From Anas platyrhynchos (Eukaryota; Chordata; Aves; Anseriformes; Anatidae), in contig NC_092587.1 in NCBI RefSeq assembly GCF_047663525.1, positions 203,822,001 to 203,886,000 of the forward strand: a stretch of DNA of 64,000 bases. Reading direction: 5' to 3'. Of this stretch, positions 1-24,470 are shown piece by piece; within the stretch, counting starts at the first letter, position 1; every line of letters begins with the position of its first letter. The position numbers were made by a program, and so were the translations under genes. The notes under the pieces were generated by a model. The model was given only the letters and a program-made list of their open reading frames with translations, made no database searches and was not told the origin of the DNA.

Positions 1-3000
1 TTCCCTTGGTCATTCTTCGTTATGGCTTTTCTCCAAGCTGTCACCATAGGGTGACTCCTGGACGTCAAAGTGCCTTTTCTCTAGCCCCCATAACACAAAT
101 TCCTAGCTGAGGGTCTTGCTTTCCCCTCCTTTTTACTCCAAATCCATCTGGCCCCTCCGGGCTTCCCGCAGCGCATTACCTGGCCGGCCTCGTGCGGCGT
201 TTCTGCAGCCACTGCGGCTCTCTTGGGCAATACCCAAAAGCCAGGGAGGTTTTTTTTAGGCTGGCTTTTCTTCCCGATACTTATCAGAAACAGTCCCCAT
301 CTTGCTTTCATCTTATTGCCCCTTAGGTTTTCTTCCTAAATAATTCATCTCTAATTTTTGCTGCGTGTGTGCCTTGCTGCTCGTCGCTACTCCGCAGCTT
401 TTTCTTAACCAAGCTGGGTTTTTCGCTGCCTTAAAGACGGCTTTCCAAAGTTTCAGCCACGAAGGGATGTTTTATGGGTTGGGTACGGAAGGGTACACTA
501 AAATTAATCAGCGAGGCATCTATAGAAAATTAAAATTAAAATGCCCTCCTCCCACATCACATCGCCCTCTGCTGCTCTGCGTTTAATTCATTTCCCTAAC
601 GAGATCCTCTGCACGATGCTCTGAGCAGCCTGTTAACCCCGTCTTACCTGCTGCCTCCCCAAAATCCCCCCAAAAGAGTCTTTTTCTTTCCCTGTAAAGG
701 AAAACCTGTGTCCGTAAGCAATTCCTGCTGCTTTTATTTTCTCATTCCCAACAAATACTTGTGCTTTGGTTCACTTCTGAGGGAAACCAAGGCATCGCTA
801 CGCCTTTTCCCAAATAAAAACTTCATTTTGTTTTCTCATCTGCTTAGCACCTCTTGTATCTTTTCTCTGCCCTGCCACTATTTCTAGCTTCAGCCACGCT
901 ACTTTTATCTTTATTCTGTTAATGCAGAGCCAGTTTTCTCCAAATATTTAATGAGATTGTGAAAGAGAACCAGACGTTCGATCCCTCGGGTTTCATCAAC
1001 TCGCTGGTTTGGGGTAGATTATTTTTAACTGGAAAGATCAATTTTTATCTGAATCAGGAAGCAGAAAACTCATATTAAAAATGGCTTTTCCTGTGCTTTT
1101 ATATATATATACGCAAATTTATATATTTCTTAAGGAAAGGTCCCTGTTGTTTTTTGCTTTTTGTATTTTGAAAATGATAAAAGCATAATTACAACTTTAG
1201 AGTTTACAGCAACCTGCATTTTCTGGCTTAAAAAAAAAAAGGGCAAACTGCAGCTTTGCTCATTTTTCAGAGAGGTTAACCACTCAGCAATAGTTGTGCC
1301 ACTTGCACCATTTTTACCTAAGGAGGCACATCGTGAATGATGCATTTTTGGATGGCTGTTTGTGCACGTGTGGGTTTTTTTTTCTAAATTGGGTGAAACC
1401 GGCACTCCGTTAAATTATACATGCAGAATTTTATTTATGAACTAATTAAAGCACTCTTAAATGCGATGAATAAATAAGAGGGGAAATAAGCTTGCCCAAG
1501 GCTGTTTTGCATTGAAAATTATTAAACAAAGGAAGCGTCACAGATAATGAAGGAACTGAGGTGAGGGTTATAAATATGTGAAGATGTTAATTAGTGAAAA
1601 TGGGTGAATTTTGTCATTTCCCACACCGTTTCCTAGCTTCCTGCTGTGTCAACCCCACGACTCTCCCAGGTTCAGACCGATTATTTGCTGAACTAAACTC
1701 CTGGAGTAGAGGCTCCTTATAGAAATGGGCGCTCTGCATCTGCTGAGGATGCTCCTGCCAGTAAAACCCACCTTCAAATTTACAAACCCTGGTCTGCCGA
1801 AATGCTCGGAGGCTCAAGCAGCAGCTTTGACTCAGAAATTGGACTTCTCAATAAAAAATCGCCACAAAGCAAGGCTAGTTTCTCTCAATTTGCATCGCCT
1901 GAAGAGATTATGTCTTTAAATAAGTGTAGTTTTTTTATTTATTTATCTCCTTAACACTAAATTACATCTAGTTTTTGAAAGAAAAATGTATTTAAACCCA
2001 AATCACTCTGAAAGCATGTAATAATACTATGCTCTTTGGTGAAACTTGCATCTTCAGCTCTCAAATTAGATCTCTAGGTGATCTAATCGGACTGAATTTT
2101 AAGTACTGCTTTGGGAGCAGCTCCACAAAAGGCTTTACTGTAATTCTCTTGCTTCCAAGAACCATAACCCAGTTCATACTTGGCCTTGGGGACCGTAGGT
2201 TACAGCCACCCACGGCCACATCAGATGCTCTCCTGCAGCCTCGTGTTCGTGGAAATGCCACCAAGGAGCAGCGAATGCTGTGCTGTGTTCTTGGAGAGCC
2301 TTTCTCTGATATTAGGTCAGATAGGTGCTGAGAGGCCGGAGCCAGACACTTTTTTTTTTAACGTTACCCATTTCAGATCAGTCTGAGCCATCTGCCTCAT
2401 TAATATGTGTGTAACCAGCCGGGTTTGGGATCAGAATAAACTTAGGGTGGATGTTGGGTTTGAAATGGACTCTCTCTTGTCTTCTCACTGAAGATCTGGG
2501 CCATCCAGTGATCTTTAGGTTCTTGATGAGAGAATTTGCCAGGAGAAGGCTGTCGCAGACCCACGGAGGAGGGCATCTCGCTGCAGCTGGCAGACAGCAT
2601 GAGAAAACTCCTCCCGTGGTACCAACAAGCAGGCGTGGGCTCCAAAATCTGCAAACATGACCTATAAAGAAATAACGGGAAAAAAAAATTGGGTTGTTTG
2701 GTCTAAAACAGCCTGAGTTTTAGCAGAGGAGGGAAGCTGTGAACGGGCCTTTGGGCCACTGTCAGTCCTGCCTCTGCAATCTGTGTTATTCGCAGGGAGA
2801 TGTTGGGAACGCTTCTGTTCTCGGCTGAAACTTGAAAAAAAATACGCATTTGGGGCTGGTTTCGTGAATGTCAGACTGTGTTTGTAGCAACGCTTTCACA
2901 GGCATATTGCAAGCCCTTAGGGGGGAAAAATACACGGCAGCCACTCGTACAACAGAATTAGACCGGTTGGAGCCGATATAAAATGGGTTTGAAGAGCTCT

Positions 3001-4448
3001 CGGCTCTAATTTGGGTTGAAGCCTTCAAGAGTGGGAAGTTTGCTGAGACAACAGTGCTGAGGGGAGGGTAACACTGAAACAAACAGCTTTTTTTTCAGGG
3101 TGTTTTTGGCTGAAGTTAGTACCAAGGACGGGCTTTGGTCACGGGGGTGGAGTGGGTGCTGTGTTGCTTTCCACGTGTCTTTATTTGCCACTTTTATTGG
3201 ATGCAGGATCTCTATTGCTTACACAAGCAAAGCCCTCGGTGGATTTGCAAATCTGATTGTTTCCCCTCATTATTGTGCAGTGACAAACGCGCTGTGTGCT
3301 AAGGACCAACACGGGCTACAGGGCAGAGGGAAATGTTATACCTGAACTATGTGACTGCAGAGCTGATAACAACGTTATCCTGGCTAGGATTATTCCATGA
3401 CTATTTAGGCTTAATAAATTTAATTTTAAGGCAGCTGTTGGGCTGCTTTCTGTTGCATGACCATAGCTACTACAGCAAGAGCTACCTCATATCTCTGCAG
3501 CAAATACCGATGGGTTCCCTGCTGCTTTTGAAACAGTCAAAATAAAGCTGGGAATGAACTTGTGGATGCAAGCAAACAAGGAAAAACAGCTGTGCGATGG
3601 AGCAGCAGCTCCCTAAACTGGCTTAGTGTGGGGTCAGGAAAGTGCTGGAGCTGCAGGAAGGAATAAGGACGGTAAGGTAGCGGGTGAAGGGAGGTATGTT
3701 CCCTCCAGAGGCAATGATGCTGAACTGCAGCATAAAATCACATCCTCAGTTTGGCTCAGCTGATTGCAGAGGAGCTGCACAGAAGCTATGCCAGCTGAGG
3801 ATATGGCCCCAATTAATTAGGAAATGTTTTCTCAGGCAAAGTACGTTGGAAGGAGAAAGTCTGATTTTTTTATTTGTATTTTTTTTTCCTGAATGGTAGC
3901 ACTTATGGCAGCACAGCTCGCTGGCTCCCTGCTAGGATGACTGCACACAAATGTGTGCTAGGGGGGTTCTGCCACCACAGCTTCGTTGCTTTGATTACAT
4001 CTTGAGATGCCATGGAAGGTATTGGGAATGTGTCCAGTTCTTGTCCTGCTTTTCTGTTTCCTCTAAATCCTGTGGTCATGAGGGAGATGAGATCAGGTGA
4101 GCCTAGGATCTAACTCTTGAAGTCAGCAGTTGTTCTGCTGTAGGCACCTGTGGGAGAGATTTCACATTCAGCATGACTGCAAAGCTTTGGAAAACTCGTG
4201 ATTTCTGCCACTAAACTGAACTAAACAAAGCCCTGTTAAAGACCCTTAAGAGAAAAAACATCCTGAAGTTTCTTCTCAAGACACATCCGCCAACAACCCA
4301 AGTTCCAATTCCTATGATGAATTATTACCCTGTAGTTACCCAGATATATTTAGTACTCTTTTTTTTTTTCTTTTTTTTTTCCCTGTTCCTTTTGAGCAGG
4401 TTAATGCAGCTGAATGTGTGGTGTTGGATTTTTATTTTTATTTTTTAG
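1..4448. other. Non-coding stretch upstream of KCTD21, probably its 5-prime intron
   Basis: AT-rich sequence with no ORF that resembles a known protein and no clear CpG island. It ends in a polypyrimidine-rich tract and an AG at 4447-4448, a good splice acceptor 30 bases before the KCTD21 start codon. The stretch is therefore best read as intron of KCTD21, whose non-coding first exon would lie upstream of the window. That is inferred from the acceptor and from the family's usual gene structure. Short ORFs here lack splice context or recognisable domains. Confidence 0.5.
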
Positions 4449-4478
4449 AGTTAGCCCCAGCACCGCGGCTTTTCCGTC

Positions 4479-5261
4479 ATGTCAGAACCCATCACGCTCA
4501 ATGTGGGAGGGAAACTCTACACCACCTCCCTGTCCACCCTGACTAGCTTTCCAGACTCCATGCTGGGGGCCATGTTCAGTGGGAAGATGCCCACCAAGAA
4601 GGACAGCCAAGGCAACTGCTTCATCGACAGAGACGGCAAAATCTTCCGCTACATCCTCAACTTCTTACGAACTTCTCACTTGGACCTCCCCGAGGACTTT
4701 CAGGAAATGGGCTTGCTTCGGCGGGAGGTGGATTTTTATCAAATCCAGCCTCTGATCGAGGCCTTGCAGGAGAAGGAGGTGGAGCTTTCCAAAGCGGAGA
4801 AAAACGCCATGCTCAACATCAGCCTCGACCAGAAGACCCAGACCGTTCACTTCACCGTCCGAGAAGCGCCCCAGATCTACAGCCTCTCCTCCTCCAACAT
4901 GGAAGTCTTCAGCGCCTATATCTTCTCCACTTCGTGCCTCTTCCTGAAGCTTCTCGGTTCCAAACTTTACTACTGCTTCAACGGAAACCTCTCGTCCATA
5001 TCCAGCTACCTGCAGGACCCCAACCATTTGACCTTAGATTGGGTTGCGAGCGTGGAGGGCCTTCCCGAAGAGGAGTACACACGGCAGAACTTGAAGAGAC
5101 TCTGGGTGGTGCCTGACAATAAGCAGATCAACAGCTTCCAGGTGTTTGTGGAAGAAGTGCTCAAAATAGCCCTGAGCGATGGCTTCTGCATAGATTCTTC
5201 TCACCCACACACTTCGGATTTCATGAATAATAAGATTATTCGCCTGATTCGATACAAGTAG
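4479..5261 (+). CDS. KCTD21: KCTD21, BTB/POZ domain protein (Cullin-3 adaptor family)
   Basis: The 260-residue product matches the human KCTD21 length and is nearly collinear with it from the start (MSEPITLNVGGKLYTTSLST) to the last residues (IIRLIRYK). The BTB/T1-type domain fills about residues 3-100, with the family signature LNVGGKLYTT and then FIDRDGKIFRYILNFLR. The rest is the KCTD6/21-like C-terminal half. Family knowledge: KCTD21 pairs with KCTD6 and KCTD11 (KCASH group), recruits Cullin-3 and promotes degradation of HDAC1, which damps Hedgehog signalling; it acts in the cytosol and nucleus. All coding sequence is in one exon, as in mammals. The exon begins at 4449 after a pyrimidine-rich acceptor, and the ATG at 4479 is the first in it. 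No damage is visible. ALG8 follows on the same strand, as expected from synteny. Confidence 0.97.
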   Translation: MSEPITLNVGGKLYTTSLSTLTSFPDSMLGAMFSGKMPTKKDSQGNCFIDRDGKIFRYILNFLRTSHLDLPEDFQEMGLLRREVDFYQIQPLIEALQEKEVELSKAEKNAMLNISLDQKTQTVHFTVREAPQIYSLSSSNMEVFSAYIFSTSCLFLKLLGSKLYYCFNGNLSSISSYLQDPNHLTLDWVASVEGLPEEEYTRQNLKRLWVVPDNKQINSFQVFVEEVLKIALSDGFCIDSSHPHTSDFMNNKIIRLIRYK

Positions 5262-8200
5262 GAAGGGCTGTTGATGGTGGTGCCGGCGTGGAGATAACAC
5301 AGGTTAAGTGTTTCCCTCTAAAACACACTTACAGCCTAATTCAGAATCGTGCTTGCCTGGATTAAGAGCCACTAACAGGGAGATGATTTTCCTTTAATGT
5401 ATTTACCGATGCCATCTTCCAGAATATGGCCATATTCTAAGCAGGAGGAATATTGTCTAACACCTGAATTCAGGGTTGGTTCTGTCTCTGCCTCCACCTC
5501 TAACCTGCTGTACAACTGTGGGGAAAATCACTGAACTTCTACCCTTCCTACGTTCTCCGGTTGGAAAATGGGATGGTCCTTAACCTATCCTGCAAGGGTG
5601 ATGCGAATGTTCAGTCATCAAGATCTGGAGAGTAGCTGGAGACCTGACGCGGTGAAAGAAGCCATGGAGCTACACTCCAGCGGGCACATTTTCCTTCTCT
5701 TACCATGCCACCTGCGTGGAGCACGCAAGAAACTTGTTGGATCCACAGAGAAGAAGCCTCGCCACATGGACTCATCCAATATTGCTGCAAAGGACAGTGC
5801 GAACTGCACATGAGTAGGGGATCCTGTCCTATCGCCATCTGAAGGTGACTTTTTTTCCTGAACCCTGGGAGGAAGCCTGTTCTGCTTTCAGGGAAGCCGT
5901 GTTTGAATGATGTGCCTGACACTGGGAACGACCAAGAAAGCCATAAGAGAGAGAATGATGTTCTTAAAAATTGAGAAGATTGTGTCTGTTGGGGAACTTT
6001 GCTTTGGATGCTCTTAAACCTTTACATTCCAAAGTCATCCGAGACCACTGGTCCTTTTCCTTCCCTCACAACGCTATAATTTGTCCTGAGGATGCTCCGA
6101 AAACTCTTAAGAGGTGAAGACATCAAGAGGGCAGAGGACCTCAAATAAATTCTGAACGGTTGAACCTCTTCTGCCTGGACACGGCCTTCTTTTGCCATGT
6201 CAACCAGCATGGGATGGTTTCGAGGTAGGCTGGATTCCATCTGAAAGGACTATTTTTCCATCATTACCCCCAGTATTTCTAATTACAAAGCTAGGGGCTC
6301 GTTTTTGCTGCACATTGAGCCATTTATGATGTCCTTGTGAACAGTCAGGCTGCTAAGGCAGCATTTTGCCTTCTTGCTGGGATTTCCTGTCCAGTCGTCA
6401 GAAAGATTAGGCAGGAGGAAACCAGAGGTGACGACAGTGGTCAAGCCCTTTCCTAAAAGCTTGGCCTGGTGCTACGGTGATCGAAATGATGATTAGCTCA
6501 TCTGTGCCACGTTCAAGGTGGTTCATTCTCAGCTAATTACGTTTAGAAATATTTTAGGTGTCCCTAACCAGATTGCATGAGAGACCCCCCCGGAACATTT
6601 CCCGTAACCTCTAATGAGATAGGAGGGAAAATGCAATAACCAACTTCTGCATTTGTAATTTTATTGCTTCGAAAAGTTCTCGGTAGGGGGCTGCAAAGCT
6701 CAGTGTCGCTCATGTTCTCGTTTCCCAAAGCAGCCAGTTGTTGCTGTGTTAAGCTGACCAGTAAGCAGCATAAAGAAGTGTTTTGTACTGTTGTAAAAAC
6801 AGCAAGAGAAATAGAATAAATAACTTCTACTTCCCAAGCTGTAATTGCATGAACAACACAAATCAGCATGCTGCTGGTGAAAATGCACATTCCGTAGTTA
6901 TTAGCAACCTACTGTAAGCTTCTTTCCCTGTCTGCCATGGTGCTAGACCCACCAGCACGATGATGGAAGTGGGACCATGTTGTTAGGAAGCGCTGACTGG
7001 GATTGAAAACCACGGAACCATTAAAGCTGGCCAGTTTTGTGAGCCTTGAGGATGGTAAACAGTACGTTGTGACCAAATTCCAGCTTGTGGCACCATTCTT
7101 CGGGGTTAGGAAGCATTAGGAAGAACTTTTTTTCCCCACTCCTGCCCTGAACTGTGAAGCAGAAGTCATCTGTTCTAGGGGTTGCAGCGTGTCACTGACA
7201 AAGCAAAGCAAGAGCAATGTGAATCTTATTTCTGCCACGAGTTTGCCGCTCATTTGGACATTCACAGCGATGATCTATGCATGTGATCTTATTGTGATCT
7301 GTAAAATGCCACACCTGAACCCTCCTTCATCAAATCTATGCCTTCAAAATAGGTATGCCCTTGCTGAATTTATGGTAATAGTTTTTGGGGGATGTCAACC
7401 GCGTGTTTTTTAAACTCAGTACTCAAAAGAAAAGTTTTCTTTCAGCTTATTTCGTTTAATTAGTTTAATTAAATCAACGTAATTAGTTTCCTTTCAGCTT
7501 GAGTTAATCAAGGGGCAAGAACAGTGTGCTTAAATCTCATTTGAAAGGGTGTGGGGGAAGGTCTGATCAACACCCCTTCGAGCTCTGGATTGGTACTGCC
7601 TCATTCTGTTTCAGATAATAATAAAGAAAAAGAGCTGAATCATTCATTTTCTGGTGAAAGGCATGTAAGAAGCGGCACCAAAAGCACTATGCATAGCTTT
7701 ACAGAGAGCTCTAAGCCTCCGTTTTGCCCCCACCCCTTTTTCTTTTCTTCAGACAGCAGCAGAGCCCACACTAAAAGCAGTCAGATAGCTCTTTAAAAAT
7801 CTGGGCAAGTGAAGAGTGCCCCAACGTGGCCCTAGTAACTGGGGCAATCTGCTGAGATGGAAATACGAGTTTGAGTCTCCACAGATCAAGGAGAGAACTG
7901 ATCCAGATCCTCATCTGGAGAGCTTGAACCCATCAGGATATTATGCAAAAGATGGACAGCTTGAATCAACATTTTTCTGTGCTCAGGTAATTAAATCAGG
8001 CAAGAGTAGGGTTGACCACAGATCTCTGACATTTATTGATATGCAGAGAAATGTCCAACCAGCGTAAGGACAGGAATGAAAACAGGCTTTGGGAGCTACA
8101 CAAAAGCTTGAAATAGCTCTAAATTGTTAAATGGAATAAACATCTTTGAGAAGGAGGTATTATTTATAGCACCACAGCAGTTCTGCGTGCTAACAAGTAT

Positions 8201-11200
8201 GTGAAGTAAGTGCTAAGCTGGGATTGCAATCAAACATATGTTATACAAATGGAGTTGCTATTTCAGCGGACGTGCTAAGCTAAATATATAGCTGCTCCCT
8301 AATTTTGCGCTCTGATTTATGTTGTAATGACTGTTTGGAGGCACATTCTCTCTCGGAAGCATTTGTTCCCTTGTTATCTTGATAGCTAGCTTTTGCTTAC
8401 CTTCTGTTTCTGAGCCCGAGGGGTGTAACTTGCTTTTCTTTCACCACTCAGCAGCACTGGGGATTCTTGTTCTCTGCAGTTCTCCTGAGTTAAAGAAAAA
8501 TAAACATGCACAAAGCCATATCAAGTGCTTAGGGTACAGCACAACCTCATCTCTAGTCGTGGAAAGCACTTGACGTTGATTAGCAGTAACATCTACAAAT
8601 TATTTCACTGTTGGAGTTGAATATTCCCTCTGAGAACAAACTTATTTTTTTCCTTAAAACAAGGAAAGAATCTTTCTTCCCCTTAAAGTTTGAAGGATGG
8701 CTTCTTCCACATCTCAGAGCTTATCTCCCGTTCTGATTCTGCCATCAGCCCGTCTCCCTCACCACCTCCATCTGTAAAATGAGGCTGAGATGCACTTTAT
8801 TTTTTTTTTTAATGGCCTAAATGCTGAGAGAGTCACTGGGTACAGAGATCAATAGTTTCAGGGCAGAAAAACATCAGAGTTAGGGCAGATGATAAATAAG
8901 TTATTAGCTGTACCATAATGGCATCTTCAGACATGTGCATATCCATGGCACAGTGGGATTTCTTGTAAGACAGAAAGATTATTATAAAGCATCTTAGTGG
9001 AGTCCAGAAAGAATCAGTCATGGATTTATTTTACGTGTTTTTTTGGCTTGATATCGCTTAATTGTCTAATAATGCCCAGTTACGATAAAAGGACTGAAAT
9101 CATACCTGAATACTAAGATGTCTTTGGGTCATGCTGCTGTTCTTCAGAGTCATTAGGAGACAGTGAGAGGAGTGTTTGCTTCTGCAGGTGGTGGTAGGGA
9201 AATAAAAGGTGTAAAATTAGACCTGGAGGAATTCTTAAGTTAACAAGAATGTGAAGGGGGAGAATAAAGGATCTAGGTGCGTTCAGGAAAAGAAAACAGC
9301 AAGGTAACAATGGAGACAAAGATTTTGTTGTGGAAGAAGGCTGTGATTAAAATGACTCCCTGGTCCTCTCCAGTTTTAATCTCTTGTTAAGCAACTTAAA
9401 TATTGTCCATGCCAACAGTTACGCTAGTACCCTGTCAGATGCAGACAGCTTTGCTTAAATTTGCACGTGCTTTAAATCGCCAAGCATATGCACTGCTGTA
9501 GTTACCCGTGTTTTAACTTGGATGCTGAATGTAAATCGCTACTCGAGTTTACTGGCAGTAAATATCTGCAATCAATCAGATTCATTCCCAGTCATAGAAA
9601 GGCTGGTGGGGACTGTACGTAAAGTTCAAAGGGTTGATAAATATGGCCTTCAGCCCATGCCACGGACTGTGTAAAATAAATCTACGATCTTCTGATACTT
9701 CACGGATAAATGGAGAAGTTATGAAGAAGACTTGTTTTGGAAGCACCCCATCCCTTTTAACTTGGTGTCACTGCCCAGAATTTCCACATCTTTGGGAACA
9801 TGAAACTGTCCTTTAATATCTCCTTTAAAATTCTTTAATATCTCCTTTACCCATGCACTGCTGGTCACAAACGTGCAGGGTACAAGCTGTGCTAATTAAT
9901 ATGTGATGCCCCCGTAAAAGTCTCATGTGTGAATTAGTACAGTCAGACATGTCTGTGTTCTGTGTGAGAAGGGCTGGATCGAGTAGATCATGCTGTCAGA
10001 TTCACTCAGGAATAATAGGAGCAATGGTTTTCCTATGGATTCAAAAGTTTAAAATAAAAAAAAAAGAAGGAACTACAGGTGAGGGCTCCATGGAGTAAAT
10101 AATTTATTTTCTCTCTTACTTTCTTGTTCTTAATCCTAATTTGGGATTTTTGGGGATTTTTCTGTTGATCAGAACTCGGTCCCTGATTCACGAAGAGCTA
10201 TACTTTTGAATGAATGTTTTTTGGAAGGTGTCAAAAGATGGTTTGACTTCCTTACCACTTTTATAGGGAGCCTGTAGGGTATCACACTTGAAAATCTGGT
10301 TGCATTTATCTGCCTGTAAGTCTTCTGTGAACTGTTACTAATATGTATTTTTGAAGGCAGTAAATAAAATGTGAATGAAGCAGTAGATGCTCTGCATGTT
10401 ATTAGATGCTCACATATTATTAACATGATTTCAAGGTGCCCCTATGAGTACTGTTCCTAGAAGGACAGAGGTTTGCTATAAGCAACCAAAAACCCATCCT
10501 CTTTGCATATATCTGCCCTCTAGGCTGGCAGAACTATCAAATGGAGCATGTTCCTCTCGAAGAGCACACCTAAAAGGGGACTCAACTCCCAGAGACACTG
10601 TTTGGAGATGGTACCTCCCTGGAAGAGGGCTAAGATTGTAGGTTTTGAAGTGGCTTCTGCTCGATTCAAGGGAATTGTTGGCATGAGAGCTGCTACACAA
10701 TTTCTTCCAACCTTAATGCACCCACAAACACCATGCTTCTTGTCCTAAGGGGGAACCTTTCACAAATCAGATCGATAGGGTTAAACCTGTGCTGATGTGT
10801 AGATTGGCATGGGGGGCTACCCAGCACACTGCCCATTGCCACAAAGGAACAACGAGAGAGACCCTAAAAGATCACCCAAATCCAGTGTGAGCCAGATCCC
10901 TCCGTCTCTTTGACCATATCCCAGGGTTGTCCTGGAAGAAGCAGCAGCTGATGATGAACCCTGTAGGAACATCATTTCTCCGCTCTAGTAAAAACGGAGA
11001 AGGAGCATGAAGGGAGGGAGATTGGGCAGTGCTTGGACAACGCCAACCCTTCATGAGACCAGTAATGATGGACACACAACCACCACCACAGGCTGTCCCC
11101 TCCTCACGGAGGTGCTGGCCACCAGGATCGGCTCAAGCCCTGGCAGCAAATACAGCGTCAGTGTGGCTCCACACCACCCAACCCCACATCCCGCAGGTCC

Positions 11201-12000
11201 AACACAACCCAATACCCCTGGTGGGCCCACAAGAGCCAACCCTGTGCCTAGTCCCACAGCTCTGAACCCCATGCTTTCTCCTACACCACCCCGTAACACC
11301 CAGCACCAATCCTGACCCCACAACACCCAGTTTCACTCCCAAACTCAAGGGGAAGACGTATGGGGGATGGCTGAGGGCACTTCATGTGTTTAGCCCAGGG
11401 AAGAGGAGGCTGTGGGGACGTGAGAAACAAAGTTGTGTTTTTTTAGCAGTAGAGAGTTACTTTTCTGTATTCCAAGGTAGTTGTGTAGTCATAAGGAGAA
11501 AGGCTAAGTAGGTAAGTAGACAGTAGAAGGCCTCACTGCTCCAAAAAAAATCATCCTGGAGAAAAACAGGATGAGCAGTGTGAGAATAGTAAAACAAAGA
11601 TCACAAGTTTTCAAAACAGAAGGAGAAATTAAAGGGTTGGAAAAAAAAAAAAAAGAGAGAGAGAGAGAAAAAAAAAAATTGGACATATATGATTAAGATT
11701 ATGATTTAGCTTTAGATTATGATTTTTCATATATGATCAAAAGATTATGATTTGATTACTAAAATGCGCTCCTGATTGACAGGATGCCTGCTATCGCAAT
11801 CACAAATAAAATAGCTTCACTGAAGAGCCTGTCCGAAGAAAATTATTTGCGGTTTTTCTCACAGGGACACCCTCTGGGTGTTAGGGCAAAGTTAGGGTGG
11901 TTGTCCACTATGACAGGGCCGTGCTCACAGCACCGAGCCTGCAGGACCTCAAGGAGCATTCAGACACCGCTTTCAGGCACAGAATTTTATTTTTATGTGG
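5262..12000. other. KCTD21 3-prime UTR followed by intergenic DNA
   Basis: No further gene is recognised here. Possible KCTD21 poly(A) signals include AATAAA at 6144-6149, but none is decisive. The rest is AT-rich intergenic sequence with small simple repeats, such as a poly-A/(GA)n stretch near 11640-11680. A short C-rich patch at 11080-11330 opens overlapping proline-rich ORFs on both strands. These have no domain or homologue I recognise and look like compositional artefacts. Confidence 0.45.
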
Positions 12001-12129
12001 TGCAGCGTGGAGCCAAGAGCCGCGCTCCCAACCCCTCTGCGCCCCTCCAAGCACCGCCATTCCCCCCCCACCTCCATGGCTCCCCTCAGGCCCAGCCCTG
12101 GCGCATGCGCGGGGGGGGGCGGGCGCGTA

Positions 12130-12146
12130 ATGGCGGCGGGTCCATA

Positions 12147-12147
<1 letters not shown>
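12130..12147 (+). CDS. Five-codon upstream ORF whose stop overlaps the ALG8 start codon
   Basis: The ATG at 12130 opens a frame reading MAAGP and then TAA at 12145-12147. The last A of that stop is the first A of the ALG8 ATG at 12147, giving TAATG. Both ATGs have similar contexts because the stretch is a local duplication of AATGGCGGCGG. If transcripts start upstream of 12130, the arrangement would suit termination-reinitiation or leaky scanning. It could equally lie outside the mRNA; no TSS can be read from sequence. Confidence 0.4.
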
Positions 12148-22764
<10,617 letters not shown>

Positions 22765-24200
22765 AGCTGTGTTGGTGGGACCCGTTCCAGGTTATCCCTT
22801 GAAGAGGGTTATCCAGCACAGTGAGGCGTTGTTGTCTTACAGCCAGCTGTATGTTTACCATCTCCGTGAGGAGAGTTTTTCTTCCAACACTTCCGTACTG
22901 TCCAACTGCTGTACCTCTGCTCAGAAACACTCGTCACAATAATGTGGTCCACTGAGACTATACTTTGCCACGAATAAACTGTGAAGCTTAACAAAAAAGG
23001 ATTTTGTATTCTTGTTAACTATGTAAGAGGTTCAGGCTTCTGTCCTGAGGAAAACCTGCCTGGCTTTCCCGTTACTGTCTGTATTTGAATAAAAAGGGAA
23101 CCAGAAATTACAAGAGGTCATGGTGGTGTAGCGAGAGCATTGTAACTGCATACTGTGGAATATGGAAATAAAAGGAACTTGGTATTTTTGTTTTCAGCCT
23201 TTCTTGCCCCTTTTTCAGCTCCTGTCCAAGCTTTACTGTTGAGGTACAAATAAGGACGTAATGTCCTTGGGGAAACTCTTGGGGTGCTCTGTGAAGCTTC
23301 TGAACACCTGAAGCCACAGCTTTGCATTTCTGCTTAATGTGGCCATGTCCCTTTGATCTATTTCATAGCCTTTTCAAGGAGGTTTTAATGTATTCTAATC
23401 ACACCTACTTTAGAAGACAAGGTTTTTGAAAACCTGCTGTCCCTCAGAGATTTTGCTCTAGGAATAGGATTGTTTTGGGCCCCAGTGATGTCACACCCAC
23501 AAATGGGGAGGGATTCTGTGGGGGAGGGCAGAGGGGATGGAGCTTTTGAGCAGCTTTTGGACTTCAGCCCTGTCAAAGAACGAGGTCCCCTTTAGAGGGG
23601 ATACTTGATTAAAAGTCTCCACTCTGAATATTTTGGATGTTAAAGTAATGTGTGGCTCAGGTAGGAAAGCAGGTAGCAGTTAGAGGGGTTGCTGTGGCAA
23701 TAGGGGTGCTTGGAGTAGGATTTTAGGCAATTTGTGTAAACACAAGGTACCGATAAAACTATTCACAGATGACAAGCTCCTTTTCAGCTTTCTTCACTGC
23801 AGTTGTCATTACTTTCTCATAATTTCTTGAGGCCATTCTCTATAAATCCTGTCCCTGGTTACCTGTGAGCAGAGACCGACCCCCAGCTCCCTGCTTTGAG
23901 GGGGCTCCCGTGTCACCTCCAGCACCCTGCTATGGGACACTGATACCCAAACATCCTCCTTGTGGGGACAGACTAAATAATAAATAGGGTTAGATCGGGA
24001 AGTTGTGTTGTGTTTGGCTTTTTTTTATGGTTATGTTATTGTATGGGTATTGCTCTCACAGGTGGCTTAAGGTAATTTCAGATTCATTTAAAAGAAAAAT
24101 CATTCTGGGTCGCGCTACCATATTAATATTTATCTGTTTTGCAGAAAGAATTCTCAAAATGAAGTGTTTTTGAAGCAGTTTAACCAAAACTTAGGCCTTC
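22765..24200. other. ALG8 3-prime UTR and short intergenic gap
   Basis: Begins with the ALG8 3-prime UTR. Candidate poly(A) signals are AATAAA at 22973-22978 and another near 23089. Beyond these is unremarkable sequence up to the NDUFC2 CpG island. No gene is seen on either strand. Confidence 0.5.
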
Positions 24201-24209
24201 GAAAGCTGC

Positions 24210-24470
24210 AAAAACCTCACAGCCGCCGCGCCCCCTGCTCGACCACCACAAGAGGGCTCAGCCCCGTTACCACCACGCCGCTTGGGGGGGGGGGGGTGGC
24301 ATTTAGGGGAGGGCGTTTGCGTTAAAAACACCGATTTTCGTTCAAAATCGTGGTGAAAACAGAGGAAGGAAGGCGGCGGAACCCGTGTGTGAGGGGCGGG
24401 CGGGCTCGGCGGAGGGGCTGGCTGAGGCGCAGGGAGGCGGGCGGTCACCTTGGGCGGCCCGGGCGCCATG
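24210..24470 (+). promoter_or_regulatory. CpG-rich promoter region of NDUFC2
   Basis: Sharp rise in GC and CpG content just before the NDUFC2 start codon, with no TATA box. A GCGCCCCCTGCTCG stretch at 24228-24241 resembles the CTCF core but departs at two positions, so it is only a weak candidate. A poly-G run lies at about 24283-24295. Confidence 0.5.

Noticed and set aside
11007-11348. Overlapping ORFs in the C-rich patch upstream of ALG8
   Set aside because: Both strands are open from composition alone, with no recognisable domain.
24228-24241. CTCF-like site before NDUFC2
   Set aside because: Two mismatches at informative positions of the core, so too weak to call from sequence alone.
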